NCBI GenBank assembly: GCA_022575985.1
Contig: JAKSXM010000137.1
Location: 11,798,001-11,862,000 of the forward strand
Direction of reading: 5' to 3'
DNA: 64,000 nucleotides
Source: Anagrus nilaparvatae
Lineage: Eukaryota; Arthropoda; Insecta; Hymenoptera; Mymaridae
Within the stretch, counting starts at the first letter, position 1. Each line of letters begins with the position of its first letter. The translations under genes were made by a program, and so were the position numbers. Below the pieces are notes generated by a model. The model was given only the letters and a program-made list of their open reading frames with translations. It was not told the origin of the DNA and did no database searches. Shown here piece after piece: positions 44,791-54,663 of the stretch.

Positions 44791-46143
44791 GAGGGCGCTT
44801 CTCAGACTTCTATTACCGGCAATATAGTGGGGAATCTAGAGAATATGGCCTTTTTTCCTTTCAAAGATTCTAAAGCGAGAAAGCATTAAATGAATATTTT
44901 TTTTGGCAAATATTGTTTATTTTTGCGAGTACTATTGCGGTATCGGCTTATTTTTTTGAGTTTTGTTAATTTTTTTGGAAAAATGAATCATTTTGAATCG
45001 GTAGTGAATAGTGCGTACACGTACACAGTCTTTTGCGCACAAAAAAATATGGATTACGCATTATCGTTTAACTTATTAATTATTGCTCAACAGGTGGATT
45101 AGACAATTCAAAAGAACATAGAGAAGGTGTACTGAGATAGTATAATTTTGAATGCAACTGTATTGCCTGTGTTAATAACTGGCCACCAGTTGATGATGTA
45201 AAGCTATTAAATTCAAAGCTGTCAAATCTGTTGCTGCAAGTAAAAAAAAAGTCAACATGCTTTATAATTTATAATTCAGAACCTGATCGTTCATTAACTG
45301 GTGCAGCTTGGTATCATGATCAGGATTTTGAAACAGAGTTTGTCGATATTGAAAGTGACAACAAACAATATCCAAATGGCCCAATCACAGAAAAGAATAC
45401 TACATACGATTCAACAAATGATGTTTTGAAATATATTTCAAATTTAGGAATAAAAAAATGGAAAATTTTTTTTTTTGTGAAACAATAAATATATAATTTC
45501 ATACTCTTTTGTCGCAATCAACACAAAGCTTCTCACCATAACGCTAACTATTTTTTGGGCATTGGAACCTTAGATTTAGAATTCAGCAACTAGATTTTTT
45601 ATTATTGGTTTCATAAACCACGATTTAGCAAATGCAGAACAAAATCCAAAACACTGCAAAAATAAATAAGCCAGCAAACACATAAACAAACCAATAATAA
45701 GATTAAAACATATCACAAAAATTAGGTGTGGGAAATACAAATAAAAACAAACACATAATTATTAAAACATTCAACGATTCATTTTATTCAGTAATCTTTT
45801 TTTATTTATCAGAAAATATAAAAAAACTGTAAAGCATAATTGTATATTGATTATTGATGAATATAGCATCTGGACTATACTATATGCCAAGGCGCGTCAG
45901 CTGTTTTCTTACCGTGTACGCACTATTCACTACCGATTCAAAATGATTCATTTTTCCAAAAAAATTAACAAAACTCAAAAAAATAAGCCGATACCGCAAT
46001 AGTACTCGCAAAAATAAACAATATTTGCCAAAAAAAATATTCATTTAATGCTTTCTCGCTTTAGAATCTTTGAAAGGAAAAAAGGCCATATTCTCTAGAT
46101 TCCCCACTATATTGCCGGTAATAGAAGTCTGAGAAGCGCCCTC
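44791..46143. mobile_element. DNA transposon, 1353 bp, 231 bp identical inverted repeats, TTAA target site
   Basis: The left repeat 44791-45021 and right repeat 45913-46143 are identical in reverse complement by base-by-base reading. They start GAGGGCGCTTCTCAGA and are flanked by TTAA at 44787-44790 and 46144-46147. TTAA duplication fits piggyBac or Sola3-type elements. The ends do not start CCC as canonical piggyBac ends do, so the superfamily is left open. No transposase is present: the ~890 bp interior carries broken host-like coding sequence (45040-45490). Identical repeats imply a recent insertion. Confidence 0.85.
45050..45488 (+). pseudogene. Captured coding fragment inside the TTAA transposon, SMYD-like in part
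   Basis: At 45108-45230 the frame reads SKEHREGVLR, a TAG stop, then 'YNFECNCIACVNNWPP' and 'LLNSKLSNLL'. The C-N-C-x2-C cluster after an 'R.Y.F' segment resembles the post-SET zinc-binding segment of SMYD (SET-MYND) methyltransferases such as SMYD4. Upstream 'MDYALSFNLLIIAQQ' (45050-45096) is in another frame. Downstream, 45231-45488 encodes 85 codons, including 'TTYDSTNDVLKYISNLGIKKW', from an unrecognised source. The in-frame stop and frame changes mean no working protein. It looks like exons picked up by the element. Confidence 0.5.
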
Positions 46144-46643
46144 TTAATAAATAATTATTTTTTTTATAAATAATCAATTAAAGATGACAAAAATATTAAA
46201 TTTCCAAGGTACACCTCACTTAATTTTGAGTTTTTTATAATAGTCTTCCAAAAATTTTCAAAAATAATATATGGTGCTTGAAGATTATTGTATTCTTTAT
46301 TTAAATTACAATACATTTATTCAATTTTAGCGAACAATATTTTTTAAATCGACGATAAAAAATTGTTCCCCATAAGAGTCCATCTAAAACGTACATATTT
46401 TTCTACACAAATCATGCATGTGTTAGTAGTCAGCTGATAAGTTGCGCGAATTATAATCAAGCAGACGAATTTTTACAATCATTTGTTTTCGGTTTGTGCA
46501 GTGGTGTGCGAGACATTGTTTATTGCTCCAAAAACTTGTTTCTTTATAAACTTGATAATTATTTAAACATTTTATTACGAAATGTTATCACATGTGACAT
46601 TTTTGTTTTAATTTTTAATACTTATTAAAAATTTTAACTAATT

Positions 46644-48683
46644 ATGTCAACTTTTGGAAATTATTTTAAATTATTGATAAGGTACCTTGACTTATCGTAA
46701 CCTTCAAATTGAAATATAAATAATTATTAATTATACTTTTTTTTTAATGCTTGCCGGTATAATATTAATTTTAATTATTTTTAAAAGTGCAATAATTTAT
46801 ATACTTTTGTTATTAAAAAATTTATAAAATATTTTATACAATTTTTTTTCAATTTTAGAAATCAAGGTTCAAAACTGAAAAGAAAAAAATTAATCAAAAT
46901 AAATCGTTCAAAAATGCATAATTTAGCCATATTAGAAGATGAAAAAATATCAGAAATTGAAGCTTATAGTGAACCTACAAGTTTTGCATGGCTGCATAAA
47001 GTAGCTCCTGGATTTCCAGTCGATGGTTCAAAAGTAAAGTTATTTTCTAAATCTGTTTTTAAATTCTATAAACATTTCTAAATAATTTTAATACATTTCA
47101 GGTGACTGTGATATATGAACCTTCAAAATTTTATTCAAAATTCATAGAAAAAACAAAATCTGCTAAGAAAAGAATATCCATAGCTTCTTTGTATATAGGT
47201 ACTGGGATGCTGGAAACAAGATTGGTAATGTTACCTGATTCACTTTTAATTGAATGAATTTATTGTTGATCATTTATTTATTTCTAGATTCAAGCATTAA
47301 AAAAAACAATAGAAACAAATGGAGAAAATTTAAAAGTTAATATACTTCTGGATTACATGAGAGGAACTCGAGGAGAAAATAATTCTGTTAAAATGTTGAT
47401 GCCTTTGCTTGAAAATAAACATGAAAATTGCTGTAATATTTTTCTTTATCACACTCCAAAATTGCAAGGAATATTAAAAACATTAATACCTGATAGATTT
47501 AATGAACTTGTTGGATTACAACATATGAAATTATATATATTTGATGATACACTTATAATGACTGGGTATTTTCTTATATTATAATTTTTTTTTTAATTAA
47601 ACTAATTTTTTTTTTTTTTTTATTTACAGAGCAAATTTAAGTAATGATTATTTTACAAACAGGCAAGATAGATATATAATGATCGAAAATTCTAAGGATC
47701 TCTGTGATTTTTATTGTGACCTTATTCAACAAATTTCTGAATTAAGTTTTTTTGTTGAAAAAGATGGCAAATTAGTTTTTAGTAAAGATATGAAAAATCA
47801 TCCGTATAAAAGTTCAAGCCAAAAATTTTCTGAGGAAGCATCAGAAAAAATACGTAATTTTTTCGAAGCAGAAATGACTAAAAGCTGGAAGCGAAAAAGA
47901 AATGGTAGTATATATATTTAATAAATTTAAAACTATTGTTAATAATCTTAAATAGTACTTTTCAAATATTTTAGATGTTTCAAATGCAGACACTTGGATT
48001 TTTCCATTAGTACAAATGAGTCAATTAAATATAAGACATGATAGTGAAATAACATTAAAATTATTAAAATCAGCTTCTGCTGATTCTGTATTAAGATTAG
48101 GTACTGGATATTTTAATTTGACTTCAGATTATAAAAAAGCAATAGTAAACTCGTGTAAAGCAAATTGTTATTTTTTAACTGCACATCCAAAAGCTAATGG
48201 ATTTTTTGGAGCAAAAGGAGTTGCTGGTGGAATACCGGCAGCTTACACAAAGTTAGAAGAGTCATTTTTTAATCTTTGCGCAAAAACAAAACAAAATGAT
48301 AGAATTCAATTGTGGGAATTTATTAAACCTGGTTGGACATACCATGCAAAAGGACTTTGGTACTCAATGTCAGAATCTGATAAACCTTGTCTTACACTAA
48401 TCGGTTCACCGAATTTCGGTAATATAATTTTTTTAAAAATTATTTTACTGAGTAATATTGACATTTCATGTATATTTTAGGATACAGATCTGTAGAGAGA
48501 GATCTTGAAACTCAAATAGCCTTAACGACAAGTAATCAAAGGCTGCAAGAATCTTTACAAATAGAACACGAAAAATTATTTGATCAAGCAACGCTTGTAA
48601 CGAATACTACTTTTGTAAATCAAGAACGAATACCACCTGCTTGGGTTAGAATTGCAGTGTATTTTTTCCGATATTATTTTTAA
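46644..48683 (+). CDS. PGS1: CDP-diacylglycerol-glycerol-3-phosphate 3-phosphatidyltransferase (PGP synthase), mitochondrial, 7 exons
   Basis: It makes phosphatidylglycerophosphate from CDP-diacylglycerol and glycerol-3-phosphate, the first committed step to phosphatidylglycerol and cardiolipin, at the mitochondrial inner membrane. Exons are 46644-46681, 46859-47033, 47102-47224, 47288-47565, 47630-47904, 47975-48418 and 48481-48683, all GT-AG and in phase, giving 511 residues (normal for the family). The N-terminus is rich in Lys/Arg and free of acidic residues for about 37 positions, fitting a targeting peptide. Conserved blocks are 'FAWLHKVAPGFPVDGSKV', 'SLYIGTGMLE', a first phospholipase-D-type motif H191-x-K193-x4-D198 ('HMKLYIFDD'), 'NLSNDYFTNRQDRY', and a second motif H420-x-K422 ('YHAKGLWY') followed by 'LIGSPNFGYRSVERDLE'. 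The gene is tail-to-tail with eIF3b, 519 bp apart. It appears intact. Confidence 0.95.
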
Positions 48684-49202
48684 CATCAAACTAAAACTAA
48701 AAAAAAAAAAAAAAAAATTAGTTTTGTTGATCAAAGCATTAAGTTGTGTATATCTAATTATTTAAAAATGAATTTTGTAAATCTAGTAATTAATTTCTAT
48801 ATTTGTACATTATGTAAAAATTTGTAATTAAATTTTTTTTTTTATTTACTTTGCAAAACATGCTAATTCTAAACTATATTATTTTGAAGACTAAAAATTT
48901 TGTAAACACGAATTTACTTCAATATAATAACTTTCAGTACTTAAAAAAATAAATTTTATAATTTTAAAAATATTTAAAAATAAATTCATTGATTAAAAAT
49001 AATAAACAAATTTTTTATTATTCTTATTAATATTACATTTATCATATTTAACAGAATAATTATACTGCCCTGCTAAATAAACTTTTCACTTTTACACTTT
49101 TTAAGGTTTTTTAGTATAAGAAATTTTTAGAATTTTAAAGGTTTCCAAGTAGGTATAGCTCAATTAAAAAAATTTAAGTTTAAAATACCAATTAGACTTG
49201 AT
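48684..49202. other. Convergent PGS1/eIF3b intergenic region (3' UTRs)
   Basis: 519 bp of AT-rich sequence between two converging stop codons, probably the two 3' UTRs. No other feature. Confidence 0.5.
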
Positions 49203-52200
49203 TCACTTATCGGCAATAACTACTGTTTCTTCTTTAATGAAAAATTCAACTACTTCTTCTTCCATATTCCTTGTATCTGAGTCTAATTCATCTGTATCAA
49301 TATCTAAAAAAAATTAGTATTTCATTTTAGTTCAAAAGTAATTAAATTTAGATTTGAAATAAAATAAAAATTTTAGTATTTTATAATTAAAATATAATTA
49401 CTTACTTTGGCGTAATTCTAAACGTCGAGATTTTTGTTTATTCCAGTCTTCAATACGTTTCTTGCGATAATCTTCAAACAGTTCCATTAATGAACGCCGT
49501 TTTTCAATTAATTCCTTTAAAAAAAAAAAAAAATACGTTAACAAAGATTTTTCAACCTCAAAATCAAATGTTTTTTCATACCTTTGATGCTCTGGTCATA
49601 CGTAGACGATCTTTACTTTCAAATTGAGATGAATATTTTTTAAGGTTCTTTTTAATTTCTTTTATTTGTTCAGCCGTTAAGGGAGTAGGTGGTCTAGGTC
49701 TCCAAAGGAATTGACTAAATTGATTTAAATTTATCCTTTTAAGAATTTTACCTTGGAAAGTCCATATCCAGTAAGCATTGTCAACACTTGTTTTCCAACT
49801 TGATACTGCAGTCATAACATAGCTAAATAAAATATCAATTATAAAATTATAAGCATAAAGTAGTTTAAATTTAATCACTTCACTAACCGCCCAGTAGGAT
49901 CCCACTCAACATCTGAACACTGATAATGATCAGTTAAATTCATAACTGTAAAATCATTTGTATCAACAAATTCAAGTGCTCCGGACATTGACCCTAATCC
50001 TGCAAGTACTATAAATTGACCATTTGGTGACCAAAACAAATGATTGCAAGCTCTTTTTTCAAGTTTTTCTGTTATAATATATATCATGTTAATACAATTT
50101 ATTTTTTCATACAAAAAAATTAATTTTTACTAACTAAGTAAAGCTGGACCATGACCGCACCTTACTTCGTAAAAACTAACATTAACTGAAGCATCACCAT
50201 GAATAATTGCAAATTTGTTACCACATGGTTCCCAAGCAAAAGCATGTATTGTTTCTTTTATTTCTACACTGTCAACTGGAATAAGTTTTTCACGCATATG
50301 AAAGATTTCAAAATTATATGACATTCCCTAAAATAAACATGAATTATTATTTAAAAAATGATGACAATAATTTTTGAAAATGTAAAATTTTACCATATAT
50401 TTTCTTTCTGTTTTTTCATTTTTTTTAGCAAATCGGTCAACTTTAACGCACAAATAATCCCCAGATTTTTGCCAAAATATTTTACAATCAGCGACGTTAA
50501 ACAAATTATTTTTACGAATTTCATTGCGACTATATATAATCAGAATATTAATTTTTAGGATTTCGATTATATTTTTATCAACTATTTTATTAATTACCTG
50601 GGCAATTCAAGAAGTGTAACTCTTGCGGGTACATCTTTGTCTTCAGGAACCCAATAAGCAAGAATATTGTCAGTTGGTGACCAACTAAAGTCTCTGATAC
50701 TAGGAATTTTAATACTTTTTTTATCTAGTAATCCAAAAGACTGAAAAAAAAAATTTTTTAAAATTACAATAAATTAACAAATTTTCAAAAATTTCAAGCA
50801 AAATGTAGTTACAGGTGTTTCATAAACACTAAGCATATCTTCACCCATGTATGCTACATATTTATCATTATAAGACCATCTAAATATAGGCCAGATTGAG
50901 AGCCCTTCAGGGTAAAAGACTCGCTTTTCTTCACCTGTTAATATATCCCATAAAACAAGTTTTCTTTGATCTAATCCTTCCCCTCTTGGAGAAAATGTTG
51001 CAAGATAGTTTTCATTTGGAGAAAAATCTAAACATTCAACACCTTTTTGATTAAATTTTCCCTGTTGAGAAAGTTTTGGAGTACCCCAAAGGGCCACTCC
51101 TTGTCTGTGAAATGTTGCTAGAAAAGAACCCTGCGTTGACCATTTAACATATGTTTCTGTCCATCTCTAAAATTTAAAGTATTTTTTTTTACTCGATTCT
51201 CTTTATAACTTTACTAAGAATCATTTGTACTTGGTAATTCAAAAAAAAAATCAAGTTTTAGTTTAATAAGGATGACTGACAGAAGTTTGTTTGGTAAATA
51301 AATTTTTGAAGTTAATTTAAAAAAAATTATAACTTAGAAAATAATTTATAACAGAAATTTGTACCTGTCTTTCTTCAACTAATGTTGGTTCAGGTAAAGT
51401 GTTTTGCCATACTTGAACAGTATTTGATGACGAGCTACCATGAACTACAGCAAATTGGTCGTACGCATCTGGATCGAGTAAATGAACCCAAAGATCAGTA
51501 GCAAATTTAAATGGTCGTGGTTTTGGTGGTTCCCATTCATCAGGAATTTTTTCATATTTTTTGAAGTCTGTTATTAAATTTACTTTAAATGTGTGTGTTT
51601 TGTCTATTTTATAATTATTTGCATTCTTAATTGCATTAAGAGCACTTGATGGATTAGCGTATTCAAAGAATACATAACTAAAAATAATAAATTTAATGAG
51701 AAATTTAATTTAACAGATAATTAATAAATTTAATTAAAATTTCTACCCTTTAGTCATTCCATTTTCATCTTGCGGATAATATTTGTTAACGATTGGTCCA
51801 AACTTTCCATAAATTTTTTCTATTACAGATTGTAATTTTTCTAAACGTTTTGGTTCTACTATAGGAACTCCATCAATTACAATAACTGATTCTACACCAT
51901 CAGTTTCTGAGGGTTTTTGGGCTAAAATATCTTCTAATAACTCTGAAATATAACAATTAATTAAGAGGATTATAAACAAAGTATTAAAAATACTACGTTT
52001 CTGCTATTTACAAATTTACCATATAGTAAAACTTAATTGCTATTGAATTAATTTTTACGAATCGTATTTAAAGATTTATTTTATAGATTTTATATATTTC
52101 TTATTCTCATAAATAGAAAAATAAACTTACCTTCATCAGAAATATCATCCACAAAATCTTCAGGATCGCTAAAATTTGGTTTTTCTTCACTATCTTCATC

Positions 52201-52278
52201 TTCTTTTGCAAGTGTATCAATATCTTCAGTATTATTCCCCGTTGACAAAGATTTTTCAGTCAAGCTCTTTTTTGTCAT
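49203..52278 (-). CDS. eIF3b: Eukaryotic translation initiation factor 3 subunit B, 11 exons
   Basis: Scaffold subunit of the eIF3 complex, which recruits mRNA and Met-tRNA to the 40S ribosome. Exons (minus) are 52131-52278, 51747-51942, 51365-51677, 50813-51166, 50598-50740, 50394-50529, 50135-50327, 49888-50068, 49582-49822, 49406-49514 and 49203-49303, with phases consistent throughout, giving 704 residues (fly and human proteins are 690-814). An acidic N-terminus is followed by an RRM at about 60-140 ('[10 protein letters not shown]', '[17 protein letters not shown]'), then a nine-bladed WD-type propeller with '[19 protein letters not shown]', '[14 protein letters not shown]', '[15 protein letters not shown]', '[19 protein letters not shown]', '[11 protein letters not shown]' and '[12 protein letters not shown]'. 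The C-terminal helix '[20 protein letters not shown]' leads to the eIF3i/g-binding tail. Exon 7/8 gives a one-nucleotide phase at an A-rich acceptor, checked by family alignment. Intact housekeeping gene. Confidence 0.95.
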
Positions 52279-52730
52279 CTTGGAAACCTGAAAAACACCG
52301 GATATTATACATCAGCGCCCCGAAGCCCATCAATCAAAAATAAAGTAAACAATATTTGTTTCTGCTAGGACTCTGAATTTCAATAATAACAAAAAAGTTG
52401 AGCAAAAAGTATTTATACTTTTGTGATGTTGAGTAATAAAAAATAAAATAATAATTTATTAATTAAAACTTTAAAGATGATTAAATTCTAAAAATAAAAA
52501 TAATAATTAAATTGCTAAAAAATTTAAATTGTTTATTAAAAATATGTAAGATTTAAATATTTCATCTACATTTTCATTTAAATTTTAAATTTGAAAGCAT
52601 TTTGTAAGTTAATAGTTTTAACCACAGTTTATTCACAATATATATTTTAATATTTTAAATTAAAAAAATTGATAATTATTTTTAGGCTCCAGTAAGTTAT
52701 ATATTTTTATGAGTAAAATTTTATGGAAAA
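52279..52730. promoter_or_regulatory. Shared divergent promoter region of eIF3b and WDR83
   Basis: 452 bp separate the two start codons, which face apart. Near eIF3b lies a locally GC-richer stretch ('CAGCGCCCCGAAGCCCATC', 52313-52331). No TATA/Inr pair as clean as at the secreted gene is seen. This fits a housekeeping bidirectional promoter. Exact start sites cannot be placed. Confidence 0.5.
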
Positions 52731-52734
52731 ATGA
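52723..52734 (+). promoter_or_regulatory. Upstream ORF whose stop overlaps the WDR83 start codon
   Basis: ATGGAAAAATGA encodes Met-Glu-Lys-stop. Its TGA (52732-52734) overlaps the main ATG (52731-52733) as ATGA. A second upstream ATG at 52710 opens a 10-codon frame that also overlaps the main start. Both lie in the probable 5' leader. Confidence 0.55.
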
Positions 52735-53639
52735 ATTCTAATTATGAATTAATTAATCGCATATTTTGTGATCAAGCAGCTATTAGATCAGTTCGGTTTA
52801 GCGAAGATGGAGAATATTGCATCACATGTGGTTCCAATAAAAAAATTAAACTTTGGAATCCATTTAAAAAAACTCTATTAAAAACTTATAGCGGGCATGC
52901 AAACGACGTTTTAGATTCATGTTCATCTTGTGATCAAGGTCAGATAGCATCTTGTAGTGTTGATAAATCAGTAATTTTATGGGATGTTGTTAGCGCAACA
53001 CCCTTGCGAAGATTCAGAGCTCACAGTGGACCAGTAACTACTGTGAGATTTAATGAATTATCAACTGCTATAGTCTCTGGCTCTCAAGACAACTCTGTTA
53101 TGATTTGGGATGTTCGTTCAAGAGCAACAGAACCTATGCAAGTATTGTCGGATGCAAAAGATACCATATCTTCTGTGAGGGTATCAAATCATGAAATATT
53201 ATCGGCGTCCTATGACGCAAGCATACGTAGATACGATGTCCGCTCTGGTCAATTGTGCTGTGATTACATTGGAGAAGTTATAACTTGTGCTAATTTTACA
53301 AGGGATAATCATTGTGTATTAATTAGTTGTAGCGATGGTGTACTTAAATTAATTGACAAAGAAAATGGTGAATTATTAGGAGAGTACATGGGTTTAAAAA
53401 AAAGTGATTTATGTTTAGAGTCCAATGTTAATTTTAATGATACTCTTATATTATCTGGATCTAATGAAGGACAATTGTGGATGTGGAATTTAATGTCTCG
53501 TGAAACTGTAGGAAAGTTATCAGACAAAGAACATAATAAACATCCTTTGACTTCTTTAGCAGTTCATCCAAAAAAAAATTGTTTCATTGCTGCCAATGGA
53601 CCAGATATAATTGTTTGGCAGGAAAGCGAAAATGATTAA
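52731..53639 (+). CDS. WDR83: WD repeat domain-containing protein 83 (MAPK organizer 1)
   Basis: Seven-bladed WD40 protein. In other animals it is a scaffold for ERK signalling and for PHD3, and it is also found in spliceosomal C complexes. The 302 residues lie in one uninterrupted exon. Blade ends are visible as 'KIKLWNP', 'SVILWDV', 'SVMIWDV', 'SIRRYDV', 'VLKLID', 'QLWMWNL' and 'DIIVWQ'. The family-typical run 'DKSVILWDV...PLRRFRAHSGPV..VRFNE' and 'YDASIRRYDVRSGQL' identify WDR83 rather than another WD40 family. Length is close to the usual 300-320. It is head-to-head with eIF3b. The first in-frame ATG was chosen because no longer frame exists upstream. Short upstream frames may lower translation. 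No sign of damage. Confidence 0.92.
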   Translation: MNSNYELINRIFCDQAAIRSVRFSEDGEYCITCGSNKKIKLWNPFKKTLLKTYSGHANDVLDSCSSCDQGQIASCSVDKSVILWDVVSATPLRRFRAHSGPVTTVRFNELSTAIVSGSQDNSVMIWDVRSRATEPMQVLSDAKDTISSVRVSNHEILSASYDASIRRYDVRSGQLCCDYIGEVITCANFTRDNHCVLISCSDGVLKLIDKENGELLGEYMGLKKSDLCLESNVNFNDTLILSGSNEGQLWMWNLMSRETVGKLSDKEHNKHPLTSLAVHPKKNCFIAANGPDIIVWQESEND

Positions 53640-54046
53640 TTTAGTTAAAGTGTAAAAAAAAATAAAATTATTTTTAAGATTTTTGTAAAAAATGATTAAA
53701 TTTTCTAATTGTTATTAATAAAAATATAATTTTTATAATGAAAATCGATTTTTTAATTATTCAATTACATTATCTGATATGAGTTTAATAAAAAAATAAA
53801 TAATTTTGATTAAATATTAAAAATTAAAAAGGCTATTTATGATTTATTATTATTCAAACAAAAAATGATCATGAATTATTAAAATATTTAAATTAATTAA
53901 TAAATTTAAAATATTGATATTTTAATGCTGAATCAATCTAACATAAATTGTATTAGTTTTAATTTTTCTTTAAATTGATTTTAGCAGTTTAAAATAAAAA
54001 AAATTATCTTTATTATTCAGTGTATCAAAATTATTTTTAGTGCAAT
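53640..54046. other. WDR83 3' UTR and promoter of the next gene
   Basis: 407 bp of AT-rich sequence. Polyadenylation-like AATAAA words occur shortly after the WDR83 stop (for example 53657-53664). Near the right end TCAGT (54017-54021) lies about 30 bp downstream of 'TTTAAAATAAAA' (53988-53999), a plausible TATA-like/Inr pair for the secreted-protein gene that starts at 54047. Confidence 0.45.
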
Positions 54047-54663
54047 ATGTTTTTCGTATTTTTTGTTTTTTGTTTATTTCAAGTAAGCTAGAAATACATG
54101 CACGTTCAAATTTTTTTGAATTAAAAAATTAATATTTTTAAAATTAATAATTATAGGCAGTTTTTTGTGTTAACATTCAGCCAAAAACAAAGCTATCATC
54201 ATTCCCTTCTTCAACGTCATATTTTGCCTATTGGCCTATACCAAGATACTCCAGCAATGAAAAAAAAGTTGAAACATTAAAAGTCTATAAGGATTATTAT
54301 TTTTCTTTTATCAGTTCAACTGGGAATTCTGCAATAAAAAGAATTCAGGTATTTCTTGAGTATATTTAAATGACCAAAGTTTGAACAATTGTATTTATAT
54401 TATAGCAAAATTCAAGAGGATATCCAAAGTCTCAAGTTTGTGTAGAAAATGCTGCTCAAGGCATTCAAAAATTGTCATCTTCAGCAAATGCAACATTGGA
54501 TGAATTAAAAAATATAATTGATCCATCATATGTATTTACTAATTTACAGAGTCTAGGAATAATTGGAAAAGCTTATTCCGAGATTTACCGTATTGAAAGT
54601 AATGCTAATCTTTGCATAAGCGAAACATTCAAATTATTAGCAATAACATCTTCTTCAAAATAA
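54047..54663 (+). CDS. Orphan secreted protein, 3 exons (161 aa)
   Basis: Exons are 54047-54082, 54157-54348 and 54406-54663. The junctions Q|GTAAGC, ATTATAG|GCA, CAG|GTATTT and TTATAG|CAA all keep phase 0, giving 486 nt. Exon 1 and the start of exon 2 encode a strongly hydrophobic Phe/Val-rich signal peptide ending near 'AVFC'. The mature part has 'YFAYWPIPRYSSNEKK', a predicted helical middle (exon 3, 'VCVENAAQGIQKLSSSANA') with a possible N-glycosylation site (NAT), and two cysteines in exon 3 that could pair. I recognise no family. It sits directly after WDR83 on the same strand. The unbroken frame over three phase-0 exons and the signal peptide support a real gene. It could be lineage-restricted. 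Confidence 0.68.

Larger units (their letters stand above)
43735..46445. mobile_element. Ancient inverted element carrying three nested insertions
   Basis: The outer arms are 43735-43886 plus 44295-44360 on the left and, inverted, about 46190-46445 on the right. Mirrored blocks are 'ATCAGCTGACCACTAACACAT', 'GATTTTTTATCAATGATTTAAA' and 'AATTGAATAAATGTAATGTCA'. The left arm alignment continues across the MITE at 43887-44294 once that insert is skipped. Inside lie that MITE, a GGATCC MITE (44464-44630) and a TTAA-flanked transposon (44791-46143). The right edge is about 200 bp from the PGS1 start codon. Confidence 0.6.
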
